Origin: Hydractinia symbiolongicarpus
Taxonomy: Eukaryota > Cnidaria > Hydrozoa > Anthoathecata > Hydractiniidae
Reading direction: 5' to 3'
Assembly: GCF_029227915.1 (NCBI RefSeq)
Contig: NC_079875.1
Span: 1,550,001-1,614,000 of the forward strand
Length of the DNA stretch: 64,000 nt
A model generated the notes under the pieces. That model was not told the origin of the DNA. It made no database searches and saw nothing but the letters and a program-made list of their open reading frames with translations. The translations under genes and the position numbers were made by a program. Below, one piece after another: positions 21,841 to 35,947 of this stretch (position 1 is the stretch's first letter; every line of letters starts with the position of its first letter).

Positions 21841-24800
21841 GGAAATGAGTTTACTCCCTGGGTACTTTCTTTGTATACTTTTGACTATACGGGCCGAGTC
21901 CGGGATTTACGGGAAGTCGCAGGTTTTCGTTTGCCGGCAATTAAACTTCTTTTATTCAGTGTCTCATCAAAAATGAAAACATTTTTAAAAACTACAAGTC
22001 TCGTGGGCTTTAGTGGTGAAATAATAATTTAAAAAATCGTTCGGGAAATGAGTTTACACCCCGGGTACTTTCTTTGTATACTTTTGACTATACGGGCCGA
22101 GTCCGGTATTTACGGGAAATCGCAGGTTTTCGTTTGCCGGCGATTAAACTTCTTTTATTCAGCGTCTCATCAAAAATGAAAACATTTTTGAAAACTACAA
22201 GTCTCATGCGTTTTAGTGGTGAAAAAATAATTTAAAAAATCGTTCGGGAAATGAGTTTACTCCCTGGGTACTTTCTTTGTATACTTTTGACTATACGGGC
22301 CGATTCCGGGATTTACGGGAAGTCGCGGGTTTTCGTTTGCCGGCGATTAAACTTCTTTTATTCAGCGTCTCATCAAAAATGAAAATATTTTTAAATACTA
22401 CAAGTCTCATGGGCTTTAGTGGTGAAATAATAATTTATAAAATCGTTCGGGAAATGAGTTTACATCCTGGGTACTTTCTTTGTATACTTTTGACTATACG
22501 GGCCGAGTCTGGGATTTACGGAAAATCGCAGGTTTTCGTTTGCCGGCGATTAAACTTTTTTTATTCAGCGTCTCATCAAAAATGAAAACATTTTTGAAAA
22601 CTACAAGTCTCATGCGTTTTAGTGGTGAAAAAATAATTTAAAAATTCGTTCTGGAAATGAGTTTACTCACTGGGTACTTTCCTTGTATACTTTTAACTAT
22701 ACGGGCCGAGCCCGGGATTTACGGGAAATCGCAGGTTTTCGTTTGCCGGCGATTAAACTTCTTTTATTCAGCGTCTCATCAAAAATGAAAACATTTTTAA
22801 AAACTGCAAGTCTCGTGGGCTTTAGTGGTGAAAAAATAAATTAAAAAATCGTTCGGGAAATGAGTTTACTCCCTGGGTTCTTTCTTTGTATACTTTTGAC
22901 TATGCGGGCCGAGTCCGGGGTTTACGGGAAATGGCGGGTTTTCGTTTGCCGGCGATTAAACTTCTTTTATTCAGCGTCTCATCAAAAATGAAAACATTTT
23001 TGAAAACTAAAAGTCTCAAGCGTTTTAGTGGTGAAAAGATATTTTAAAAAATCGTTTTGGAAATGAGTTTACTCACAGGGTACTTTCTTTGTATACATTC
23101 GACTATACGGGCCAAGCCCGGGATTTACGGGAAATCACAGGTTTTCGTTTGCCGGCGATTAAACTTCTTTTATTCAGCGTCTCATCAAAAATGAAATCAT
23201 TTTTGAAAACTACAAGTCTCATGCGTTTTAGTGGTGAAAGTATAATTTAAAAAATCGTTCGGGAAATGAATTTACTCCCTGGGTACTTTCTTTGTATACT
23301 TTTGACTATACGGGCCGAGTCCAGTATTTACGGGAAATCGCAGGTTTTCGTTTCCCGGCGATTAAACTTTTTTTATTCAGCGTCTCATCAAAAATTAAAA
23401 CATTTTTGAAAACTACAAGTCTCATGCGTTTTAGTGGTGAAAAAATAATTTAAAAAATCGTTCGGGAAATGAGTTTACTCCCTGGGTACTTTCTTTGTAT
23501 ACTTTTGACTATACGGGCCGAGTCCGGGATTTACGGGAAGTCGCGGGTTTTCGTTTGCCGGCGATTAAACTTCTTTTATTCAGCGTCTCATCAAAAATGA
23601 AAATATTTTTAAATACTACAAGTCTCATGGGCTTTAGTGGTGAAATAATAATTTATAAAATCGTTCGGGAAATGAGTTTACACCCTGGGTACTTTCTTTG
23701 TATACTTTTGACTATACGGGCCGAGTCCGGGATTTACGGGAAATCGCAGGTTTTCGTTTGCCGGCGATTAAACTTTTTTTATTTAGCGTCTCATCAAAAA
23801 TGAAAACATTTTTGAAAACTACAAGTCTCATGCGTTTTAGTGGTGAAAATATAATTTAAAAAATCGTTCGGGAAATGAGTTTACTCCCTGGGTTCTTTCT
23901 TTGTATACTTTTGACTATGCGGGCCGAGTCCGGGGTTTACGGGACATGGCGGGTTTTCGTTTGCCGGCGATTAAACTTCTTTTATTCAGCGTCTCATCAA
24001 AAATGAAAACATTTCTGAAAACTACAAGTCTCATGCGTTTTAGTGGTGAAAAAGTAATTTAAAAATTCGTTCGGGAAATGAGTTTACTCACTGGGTACTT
24101 TCCTTGTATACTTTTGACTATACGGGCCGAGTCCGGGATTTACGGGAAATCGCGGGTTTTCGTTTGCCGGAGATTAAACTTCTTTTATTCAGCGTCTCAT
24201 AAAAAATGAAAACATTTTTAAAAACTACAAGTCTCATGGGCTTTAGTGGTGAAATAATAATTTAAATAATCGTTTGGGAAATGAGTTTACTCCCTGGGTA
24301 CTTCCTTTGTATACTTTTGACTATACGGGCCGAGTCCGGGATTTACGGGAAATCGCAGGTTTTCGTTTGCCGGCGATTAAACTTCTTTTATTCAGCGTCT
24401 CATCAAAAATGAAAACATTTTTGAAAACTACAAGTCTCATGCGTTTTAGTGGTGAAAATATAATTTAAAAAATCGTTCGGGAAATGAGTTTACTCCCTGG
24501 GTTCTTTCTTTGTATACATTTGACTATACGGGCCAAGCCCGGGATTTACGGGAAATCGCGGGTTTTCGTTTGCCGGCGATTAAACATTTTTCATTAAACG
24601 TCTCATCAAAAATGAAAATATTTCTGAAAACTACAAGTCTTATGCGTTTTAGTGGTGAAAATTAATTTAAAAAATCGTTCGGGAAATGAGTTTACTCCCT
24701 GGGTACTTTCTTTGTATACTTTTCACTATACGGGCCGAGTCCGGGATTTACGGGAACTCGCGGGTTTTCGTTTGCCGGCAATTAAACTTCTTTTATTCAG

Positions 24801-27800
24801 TGTCTCATCAAAAATGAAAACATTTTTAAAAACTACAAGTCTCATGGTCTTTAGTGGTGAAATAATAATTTAAAAAATCGTTCGGGAAATGAGTTTACAC
24901 CCCGGGTACTTTCTTTGTATACTTTTGACTATACGGGCCGAGTCCGGGATTTACGGGAAATCGCAGGTTTTCGTTTGCCGGCGATTAAACTTCTTTTATT
25001 CAGCGTCTCATCAAAAATGAAAACATTTTTGAAAACTACAAGTCTCATCCATTTAGTGGTGAAAAAATAATTTAAATAATCGTTCGGGAAATGAGTTTAC
25101 TCACAGGGTACTTTCTTTGTATACTTTTGACTATACGGGCCAAGCCCGGGATTTACGGGAAATCGCGGGTTCTCGTTTGCCGGCGATTAAACTTCTTTTA
25201 TTCAGCGTCTCATCAAAAATGAAAATATTTTTAATCACTACAAGTCTGATGGGCTTTAGTGGTGAAATAATTTTTTAAAAAATCGTTCGGGAAATGAGTT
25301 TACACCCTGGGTACTTTCTTTGTATACTTTTGACTATACGGGCCAAGTCCGGGATTTACGGGAAATCACAGGTTTTCGTTTGCCGGCGATTAAACTTCTT
25401 TTATTCAGCGTCTCATCAAAAATGAAAACATTTTTGAAAACTACAAGTCTCATGCGTTTTAGTGGTGAAAATATAATTTAAAAAATCGTTCGGGAAATGA
25501 GTTTACTCCCTGGGTTCTTTCTTTATATACTTTTGACTATGCGGGCCGAGTCCGGGGTTTACGGGAAATGGCGGGTTTTCGTTTGCCGGCGATTAAACTT
25601 CTTTTATTCAGCGTCTCATCAAAAATGAAAACATTTTTGAAAACTAGAAGTCTCAAGCGTTTTAGTGGTGAAAAGATATTTTAAAAAATCGTTTTGGAAA
25701 TGAGTTTACTCACAGGGTACTTTCTTTGTATACATTCGACTATACGGGCCAAGCCCGGGATTTACGGGAAATCACAGGTTTTCGTTTGCCGGCGATTAAA
25801 CTTCTTTTATTCAGCGTCTCATCAAAAATGAAAACATTTTTGAAAACTACAAGTCTCATGCGTTTTAGTGGTGAAAATATAATTTAAAAAATCGTTCGGG
25901 AAATGAGTTTACTCCCTGGGTACTTTCTTTGTATACTTTTCACTATACGGGCCGAGTCCGGGATTTACGGGAACTCGCGGGTTTTCGTTTGCCGGCAATT
26001 AAACTTCTTTTATTCAGTGTCTCATCAGAAATGAAAACATTTTTAAAAACTACAAGTCTCATGGGCTTTAGTGGTGAAATAATAATTTAAAAAATCGTTC
26101 GGGAAATGAGTTTACACCCCGGGTACTTTCTTTGTATACTTTTGACTATACGGGCCGAGTCCGGGATTTACGGGAAATCGCAGGTTTTCGTTTGCCGGCG
26201 ATTAAACTTCTTTTATTCAGCGTCTCATCAAAAATGAAAACATTTTTGAAAACTACAAGTCTCATCCGTTTTAGTGGTGAAAAAATAATTTAAATAATCG
26301 TTCGGGAAATGAGTTTACTCACAGGGTACTTTCTTTGCATACTTTTGACTATACGGGCCAAGCCCGGGATTTACGGGAAATCGCGGGTTCTCGTTTGCCG
26401 GCGATTAAACTTCTTTTATTCAGCGTCTCATCAAAAATGAAAATATTTTTAAATACTACAAGTCTCATGGGCTTTAGTGGTGAAATAATTTTTTAAAAAA
26501 TCGTTCGGGAAATGAGTCCCTGGGTTCTTTCTTTGTATACTTTTGACTTTGCGGGCCGAGTCCGGGGTTTACGGGAAATGGCGGGTTTTCGTTTGCCGGC
26601 GATTAAACTTCTTTTATTCAGCGTCTCATCAAAAATGAAAACATTTTTGAAAACTAGAAGTCTCAAGCGTTTTAGTGGTGAAAAGATAATTTAAAAAATC
26701 GTTTTGGAAATGAGTTTACTCACAGGGTACTTTCTTTGTATACATTCGACTATACGGGCCAAGCCCGGGATTTACGGGAAATAGCGGGTTTTCGTTTGCC
26801 GGCGATTAAATCACTTTCATTAAGCGTCTCATCAAAAATGAAAACATTTTTGAAAACTACAAGTCTCATGGGCTTTAGTGGTGAAATAATAATTTAAATA
26901 ATCGTTTGGGAAATGAGTTTACTCCCTGGGTACTTTCTTTGTATACTTTTGACTATACGGGCCGAGTCCGGGATTTACGGGAAATCGCAGGCTTTCGTTT
27001 GCCGGCGATTAAACTTCTTTTATTCAGCGTCTCATCAAAAATGAAAACATTTTTGAAAACTACAAGTCTCATGCGTTTTAGTGGTGAAACAATAATTTAA
27101 AAAATCGTTCGGGAAATGAGTTTACACCCTGGGTACTTTCTTTGTATACTTTGGACTATACGGGCCGAGTCCGGGATTTACGGGAAATCGCAGGTTTTCG
27201 TTTGCCGGCGATTAAACTTCTTTTATTCAGCGCCTCATCAAAAATGAAAACATTTTTAAAAACTACAAGTCCCACGGGCTTTAGTGGTGAAATAATAATT
27301 TAAAAAAATCGTTCGGGAAATGAGTTTACACCCCGGGTACTTTCTTTGTATACTTTTGACTATACGGGCCGAGTCCGGGATTTACGGGAAATCGCAGGTT
27401 TTCGTTTGCCGGCGATTATACTTCTTTTATTCAGCGTCTCATCAAAAATGAAAACATTTTTGAAAACTACAAGTCTCATAGGTTTTAGTGGTGAAAAAAT
27501 AATTTAAAAATTCGTTCTGGAAATGAGTTTACTCACTGGGTACTTTCCTTGTATACTTTTAACTATACGGGCCAAGTCCGGGATTTACGGGAAATCGCGG
27601 GTTTTCGTTTGCCGGCGATTAAACTTCTTTTATTCAGCGTCTCATCAAAAATGAAAACATTTTTAAAAACTACAAGTCTCGTGGGCTTTAGTGGTGAAAA
27701 AATAAATTAAAAAATCGTTCTGGAAATGAGTTTACTTACAGGGTACTTTCTTTGTATACATTCGACTATACGGGCCAAGCCCGGGATTTACGGGAAATCT

Positions 27801-28900
27801 CAGGTTTTTGTTTGCCGGCGATTAAACCTTCATTAAGCGTCTCATCAAAAATGAAAACATTTTTGAAAACTACAACTCTCATGCGTTTTAGTGGTGAAAT
27901 AATAATTTAAAAAATCGTTCGGGAAATGAGTTTACACCCCGGGTACTTTCTTTGTATACTTTTGACTATACGGGCCGAGTCCGGGATTTACGGGAAATCG
28001 CAGGTTTTCGTTTGCCGGCGATTAAACTTCTTTTATTTAGCGTCTCATCAAAAATGAAAACATTTTTAAAAACTACAAGTCTCATCCGTTTTAGTGGTGA
28101 AAAAATAATTTAAATAATCGTTCGGGAAATGAGTTTACTCACAGGGTACTTTCTTTGTATACTTTTAACTATACGGGCCAAGCCCGGGATTTACGGGAAA
28201 TCGCGGGTTCTCGTTTGCCGGCGATTAAACTTCTTTTATTCAGCGTCTCATCAAAAATGAAAATATTTTTAAATACTACAAGTCTCATGGGCTTTAGTGG
28301 TGAAATAATTTTTTAAAAAATCGTTCGGGAAATGAGTTTACACCCTGGGTACTTTCTTTGTATACTTTTGACAATACGGACCAAGTCCGGGATTTAAGGG
28401 AAATCACAGGTTTTCGTTTGCCGGCGATTAAACTTCTTTTATTCAGCGTCTCATCAAAAATGAAAACATTTTTGAAAACTACAAGTCTCATGCGTTTTAG
28501 TGGTGAAAATATATCTTAAAAAATCGTTCGGGAAATGAGTTTACTCCCTGGGTTCTTTCTTGGTATACTTTTGACTATGCGGGCCGAGTCCGGGGTTTAC
28601 GGGAAATGGCGGGTTTTCGTTTGCCGGCGATTAAACTTCTTTTATTCAGCGTCTCATCAAAAATGAAAACATTTTTGAAAACTAGAAGTCTCAAGCGTTT
28701 TAGTGGTGAAAAGATAATTTAAAAAATCGTTTTGGAAATGAGTTTACTCACAGGGTACTTTCTTTGTATACATTCGACTATACGGGCCAAGCCCGGGATT
28801 TACGGGAAATAACAGGTTTTCGTTTGCCGGCGATTAAACTTCTTTTATTCAGCGTCTCATCAAAAATGAAAACATTTTTGAAAACTACAAGTCTCATGCG
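21841..28900. repeat. Satellite monomers with 6-monomer duplications
   Basis: There is no single period. The GGGAAGTCGCGGG plus AAATACTACAAG monomer pair at about 22250-22620 recurs 1218 bp on at 23468-23838. The TTTTCACTATACGGG to ATAATTTTTTAAAAA block at about 24675-25280 recurs 1218 bp on at about 25893-26500. The CTGGGTTCTTTC/TATGCGGGCC monomer at about 22860 recurs at 23880, 25500 and 28540. No gene is seen. Confidence 0.75.
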
Positions 28901-31560
28901 TTTTAGTGGTGAAAATATAATTTAAAAAATCGTTCGGGAAATGAGTTTACTCCCTGGGTTCTTTCTTTGTATACTTTTGACTTTGCGGGCCGAGTCCGGG
29001 GTTTACGGGAAATGGCGGGTTTTCGTTTGCCGGCGATTAAACTTCTTTTATTCAGCGTCTCATCAAAAATGAAAACATTTTTGAAAACTAGAAGTCTCAA
29101 GCGTTTTAGTGGTGAAAAGATAATTTAAAAAATCGTTTTGGAAATGAGTTTACTCACAGGGTACTTTCTTTGTATACATTCGACTATACGGGCCAAGCCC
29201 GGGATTTACGGGAAATAGCGGGTTTTCGTTTGCCGGCGATTAAATCACTTTCATTAGGCGTCTCATCAAAAATGAAAACATTTCTGAAAACTACAAGTCT
29301 CATGCGTTTTAGTGGTGAAAAAATAATTTAAAAATTCGTTCGGGAAATGAGTTTACTCACTGGGTACTTTCCTTGTATACTTTTGACTATACGGGCCGAG
29401 TCCGGGATTTACGGGAAATCGCGGGTTTTCGTTTGCCGGCGATTAAACTTCTTTTATTCAGCGTCTCATCAAAAATGAAAACATTTTTAAAAACTACAAG
29501 TCTCATGCGTTTTAGTGGTGAAAATATAATTTAAAAAATCGTTCGGGAAATGAGTTTACTCCCTGGGTTCTTTCTTTGTATACTTTTGACTTTTCGGGCC
29601 GAGTCCGGGGTTTACGGGAAATGGCGGGTTTTCGTTTGCCGGCGATTAAACTTCTTTTATTCAGCGTCTCATCAAAAATGAAAACATTTTTGAAAACTAG
29701 AAGTCTCAAGCGTTTTAGTGGTGAAAAGATAATTTAAAAAATCGTTTTGGAAATGAGTTTACTCACAGGGTACTTTCTTTGTATACATTCGACTATACGG
29801 GCCAAGCCCGGGATTTACGGGAAATAGCGGGTTTTCGTTTGCCGGCGATTAAATCACTTTCATTAAGCGTCTCATCAAAAATGAAAACATTTCTGAAAAC
29901 TACAAGTCTCATGCGTTTTAGTGGTGAAAAAATAATTTAAAAATTCGTTCGGGAAATGAGTTTACTCACTGGGTACTTTCCTTGTATACTTTTGACTATA
30001 CGGGCCGAGTCCGGGATTTACGGGAAATCGCGGGTTTTCGTTTGCCGGCGATTAAACTTCTTTTATTCAGCGTCTCATCAAAAATGAAAACATTTTTAAA
30101 AACTACAAGTCTCATGGGCTTTAGTGGTGAAATAATAATTTAAATAATCGTTTGGGAAATGAGTTTACTCCCTGGGTACTTTCTTTGTATACTTTTGACT
30201 ATACGGGCCGAGTCCGGGATTTACGGGAAATAGCAGGTTTTCGTTTGCCGGCGATTAAACTTCTTTTATTCAGCGTCTCATCAAAAATGAAAACATTTTT
30301 GAAAACTAGAAGTCTCAAGCGTTTTAGTGGTGAAAAGATAATTTAAAAAATCGTTTTGGAAATGAGTTTACTCACAGGGTACTTTCTTTGTATACATTCG
30401 ACTATACGGGCCAAGCCCGGGATTTACGGGAAATAGCGGGTTTTCGTTTGCCGGCGATTAAATCACTTTCATTAGGCGTCTCATCAAAAATGAAAACATT
30501 TCTGAAAACTACAAGTCTCATGCGTTTTAGTGGTGAAAAAATAATTTAAAAATTCGTTCGGGAAATGAGTTTACTCACTGGGTACTTTCCTTGTATACTT
30601 TTGACTATACGGGCCGAGTCCGGGATTTACGGGAAATCGCGGGTTTTCGTTTGCCGGCGATTAAACTTCTTTTATTCAGCGTCTCATCAAAAATGAAAAC
30701 ATTTTTAAAAACTACAAGTCTCATGCGTTTTAGTGGTGAAAATATAATTTAAAAAATCGTTCGGGAAATGAGTTTACTCCCTGGGTTCTTTCTTTGTATA
30801 CTTTTGACTTTTCGGGCCGAGTCCGGGGTTTACGGGAAATGGCGGGTTTTCGTTTGCCGGCGATTAAACTTCTTTTATTCAGCGTCTCATCAAAAATGAA
30901 AACATTTTTGAAAACTAGAAGTCTCAAGCGTTTTAGTGGTGAAAAGATAATTTAAAAAATCGTTTTGGAAATGAGTTTACTCACAGGGTACTTTCTTTGT
31001 ATACATTCGACTATACGGGCCAAGCCCGGGATTTACGGGAAATAGCGGGTTTTCGTTTGCCGGCGATTAAATCACTTTCATTAAGCGTCTCATCAAAAAT
31101 GAAAACATTTCTGAAAACTACAAGTCTCATGCGTTTTAGTGGTGAAAAAATAATTTAAAAATTCGTTCGGGAAATGAGTTTACTCACTGGGTACTTTCCT
31201 TGTATACTTTTGACTATACGGGCCGAGTCCGGGATTTACGGGAAATCGCGGGTTTTCGTTTGCCGGCGATTAAACTTCTTTTATTCAGCGTCTCATCAAA
31301 AATGAAAACATTTTTAAAAACTACAAGTCTCATGGGCTTTAGTGGTGAAATAATAATTTAAATAATCGTTTGGGAAATGAGTTTACTCCCTGGGTACTTT
31401 CTTTGTATACTTTTGACTATACGGGCCGAGTCCGGGATTTACGGGAAATAGCAGGTTTTCGTTTGACGGCGATTAAACTTCTTTTATTCATCGTCTCATC
31501 AAAAATGAAAACATTTTTGAAAACTACAAGTCTCATGCGTTTTAGTGGTGAAAAAATAAT
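28900..31560. repeat. 3-monomer (609-bp) higher-order repeat
   Basis: The CTGGGTTCTTTC monomer starts at 28903, 29512 and 30730, and the related CTGGGTACTTTC plus ATAGCAGG monomer occupies the same register at 30121-30150 and 31339-31370. The basic period is therefore 609 bp (three monomers), with a 1218-bp alternation from 29512. Each unit also holds a CATTCGACTATACGGG class B monomer with ATTAAATCACTTTC and a TTTCCTTGTATAC class A monomer. Confidence 0.8.
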
Positions 31561-33108
31561 TTAAAAAATCGTTCGGGAAATGAGTTTACACCCTGGGTAC
31601 TTTCTTTGTATACTTTTGACTATACGGGCCGAGTCCGGGTGTTACGGGAAATCGCAGGTTTTCGTTTGCCGGCGATTAAACTTCTTTTATTCAGCGCCTC
31701 ATCAAAAATGAAAACATTTTTAAAAACTACAAGTTCATGGGCTTTAGTGGTGAAATAATAATTTAAAAAAATCGTTCGGGAAATGAGTTTACACCCCGGG
31801 TACTTTCTTTGTATACTTTTGACTATACGGGCTGAGTCCGGGATTTACGGGAAATCGCAGGTTTTCGTTTGCCGGCGATTAAACTTCTTTTATTCAGCGT
31901 CTCATTAAAAATGAAAACATTTTTGAAAACTACAAGTCTCATAGGTTTTAGTGGTGAAAAAAATAATTTAAAAATTCGTTCTGGAAATGAGTTTACTCAC
32001 TGGGTACTTTCCTTGTATACTTTTAACTATACGGGCCAAGTCCGGGATTTACGGGAAATGGCGGGTTTTCGTTTGCCGGCGATTAAACTTCTTTTATTCA
32101 GCGTCTCATCAAAAATGAAAACATTTTTAAAAACTACAAGTCTCGTGGGCTTTAGTGGTGAAAAAATAAATTAAAAAATCGTTCTGGAAATGAGTTTACT
32201 TACAGGGTACTTTCTTTGTATACATTCGACTATACGGGCCAAGCCCGGGATTTACGTGAAATCTCAGGTTTTCGTTTGCCGGCGATTAAACCTTCATTAA
32301 GCGTCTCATCAAAAATGAAAACATTTTTGAAAACTACAAGTCTCATGCGTTTTAGTGGTGAAAAAATAAATTAAAAAATCGTTCTGGAAATGAGTTTACT
32401 CACAGGGTACTTTCTTTGTATACATTTGACTATACGGGCCAAGCCCGGGATTTACGGGAAATCGCGGGTTTTCGTTTGCCGGCGATTAAACCTCTTTCAT
32501 TAAGCGTCTCATCAAAAATGAAAACATTTTTGAAAACTGCAAGTCTCGTGCGTTGTAGTGGTGAAAAGATAATTGAAAAAATCGTTTCGGAAATGAGTTT
32601 ACTCACAGGGTACTTTCTTTGTATACATTCGACTATACGGGCCAAGCCCGGGATTTACGGGAAATCGCGGGTTTTCGTTTGCCGGCGATTAAACAACTTT
32701 CATTAAACGTCTCATTAAAAATGAAAACATTTCTGAAAACTACAAGTCTCATGCGTTTTAGTGGTGAAAATTAATTAAAAAAATCGTTCGGGAAATGAGT
32801 TTACTCCCTGGGTACTTTCTTTGTATACTTTTGACTATACGGGCCGAGTCCGGGATTTACGGGAAGTCGCGGGTTTTCGTTTGCCGGCAATTAAACTTCT
32901 TTTATTCAGTGTCTCATCAAAAATGAAAACATTTTTAAAAACTACAAGTCTCATGGGCTTTAGTGGTGAAATAATAATTTAAAAAATCGTTCGGGAAATG
33001 AGTTTACACCCCGGGTACTTTCTTTGTATACTTTTGACTATACGGGCCGAGTCCGGTATTTACGGGAAATGGCGGGTTTTCGTTTGCCGGCGATTAAACT
33101 TCTTTTAT
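30270..33108. repeat. Higher-order repeat 3, copy 1 (2839 bp, 14 monomers)
   Basis: Variants recur at 2839 bp: 30730 matches 33569, 31370 matches 34209, 31869 matches 34708 and 32416 matches 35255. Private marks are shared, such as GTTTGACGGCG with ATTCATCGTCTC (about 31464 and 34303) and CGTGCGTTGTAG (about 32548 and 35387). The copies look nearly identical by eye. The unit overlaps the 609-bp repeat above. Confidence 0.87.
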
Positions 33109-35947
33109 TCAGCGTCTCATCAAAAATGAAAACATTTTTGAAAACTAGAAGTCTCAAGCGTTTTAGTGGTGAAAAGATAATTTAAAAAATCGTTTTGGAA
33201 ATGAGTTTACTCACAGGGTACTTTCTTTGTATACATTCGACTATACGGGCCAAGCCCGGGATTTACGGGAAATAGCGGGTTTTCGTTTGCCGGCGATTAA
33301 ATCACTTTCATTAAGCGTCTCATCAAAAATGAAAACATTTCTGAAAACTACAAGTCTCATGCGTTTTAGTGGTGAAAAAATATTTTAAAAATTCGTTCGG
33401 GAAATGAGTTTACTCACTGGGTACTTTCCTTGTATACTTTTGACTATACGGGCCGAGTCCGGGATTTACGGGAAATCGCGGGTTTTCGTTTGCCGGCGAT
33501 TAAACTTCTTTTATTCAGCGTCTCATCAAAAATGAAAACATTTTTAAAAACTACAAGTCTCATGCGTTTTAGTGGTGAAAATATAATTTAAAAAATCGTT
33601 CGGGAAATGAGTTTACTCCCTGGGTTCTTTCTTTGTATACTTTTGACTTTTCGGGCCGAGTCCGGGGTTTACGGGAAATGGCGGGTTTTCGTTTGCCGGC
33701 GATTAAACTTCTTTTATTCAGCGTCTCATCAAAAATGAAAACATTTTTGAAAACTAGAAGTCTCAAGCGTTTTAGTGGTGAAAAGATAATTTAAAAAATC
33801 GTTTTGGAAATGAGTTTACTCACAGGGTACTTTCTTTGTATACATTCGACTATACGGGCCAAGCCCGGGATTTACGGGAAATAGCGGGTTTTCGTTTGCC
33901 GGCGATTAAATCACTTTCATTAAGCGTCTCATCAAAAATGAAAACATTTCTGAAAACTACAAGTCTCATGCGTTTTAGTGGTGAAAAAATAATTTAAAAA
34001 TTCGTTCGGGAAATGAGTTTACTCACTGGGTACTTTCCTTGTAAACTTTTGACTATACGGGCCGAGTCCGGGATTTACGGGAAATCGCGGGTTTTCGTTT
34101 GCCGGCGATTAAACTTCTTTTATTCAGCGTCTCATCAAAAATGAAAACATTTTTAAAAACTACAAGTCTCATGGGCTTTAGTGGTGAAATAATAATTTAA
34201 ATAATCGTTTGGGAAATGAGTTTACTCCCTGGGTACTTTCTTTGTATACTTTTGACTATACGGGCCGAGTCCGGGATTTACGGGAAATAGCAGGTTTTCG
34301 TTTGACGGCGATTAAACTTCTTTTATTCATCGTCTCATCAAAAATGAAAACATTTTTGAAAACTACAAGTCTCATGCGTTTTAGTGGTGAAAAAATAATT
34401 TAAAAAATCGTTCGGGAAATGAGTTTACACCCTGGGTACTTTCTTTGTATACTTTTGACTATACGGGCCGAGTCCGGGTGTTACGGGAAATCGCAGGTTT
34501 TCGTTTGCCGGCGATTAAACTTCTTTTATTCAGCGCCTCATCAAAAATGAAAACATTTTTAAAAACTACAAGTTCATGGGCTTTAGTGGTGAAATAATAA
34601 TTTAAAAAAATCGTTCGGGAAATGAGTTTACACCCCGGGTACTTTCTTTGTATACTTTTGACTATACGGGCTGAGTCCGGGATTTACGGGAAATCGCAGG
34701 TTTTCGTTTGCCGGCGATTAAACTTCTTTTATTCAGCGTCTCATTAAAAATGAAAACATTTTTGAAAACTACAAGTCTCATAGGTTTTAGTGGTGAAAAA
34801 AATAATTTAAAAATTCGTTCTGGAAATGAGTTTACTCACTGGGTACTTTCCTTGTATACTTTTAACTATACGGGCCAAGTCCGGGATTTACGGGAAATGG
34901 CGGGTTTTCGTTTGCCGGCGATTAAACTTCTTTTATTCAGCGTCTCATCAAAAATGAAAACATTTTTAAAAACTACAAGTCTCGTGGGCTTTAGTGGTGA
35001 AAAAATAAATTAAAAAATCGTTCTGGAAATGAGTTTACTTACAGGGTACTTTCTTTGTATACATTCGACTATACGGGCCAAGCCCGGGATTTACGTGAAA
35101 TCTCAGGTTTTCGTTTGCCGGCGATTAAACCTTCATTAAGCGTCTCATCAAAAATGAAAACATTTTTGAAAACTACAAGTCTCATGCGTTTTAGTGGTGA
35201 AAAAATAAATTAAAAAATCGTTCTGGAAATGAGTTTACTCACAGGGTACTTTCTTTGTATACATTTGACTATACGGGCCAAGCCCGGGATTTACGGGAAA
35301 TCGCGGGTTTTCGTTTGCCGGCGATTAAACCTCTTTCATTAAGCGTCTCATCAAAAATGAAAACATTTTTGAAAACTGCAAGTCTCGTGCGTTGTAGTGG
35401 TGAAAAGATAATTGAAAAAATCGTTTCGGAAATGAGTTTACTCACAGGGTACTTTCTTTGTATACATTCGACTATACGGGCCAAGCCCGGGATTTACGGG
35501 AAATCGCGGGTTTTCGTTTGCCGGCGATTAAACAACTTTCATTAAACGTCTCATTAAAAATGAAAACATTTCTGAAAACTACAAGTCTCATGCGTTTTAG
35601 TGGTGAAAATTAATTAAAAAAATCGTTCGGGAAATGAGTTTACTCCCTGGGTACTTTCTTTGTATACTTTTGACTATACGGGCCGAGTCCGGGATTTACG
35701 GGAAGTCGCGGGTTTTCGTTTGCCGGCAATTAAACTTCTTTTATTCAGTGTCTCATCAAAAATGAAAACATTTTTAAAAACTACAAGTCTCATGGGCTTT
35801 AGTGGTGAAATAATAATTTAAAAAATCGTTCGGGAAATGAGTTTACACCCCGGGTACTTTCTTTGTATACTTTTGACTATACGGGCCGAGTCCGGTATTT
35901 ACGGGAAATCGCAGGTTTTCGTTTGCCGGCGATTAAACTTCTTTTAT
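33109..35947. repeat. Higher-order repeat 3, copy 2 (2839 bp, 14 monomers)
   Basis: Second tandem copy; a third begins at about 35948 and runs only to about 36400 before switching to another arrangement. A small difference between copies is GTAAACTTTTGAC at 34041 against GTATACTTTTGAC at 31202. Confidence 0.87.
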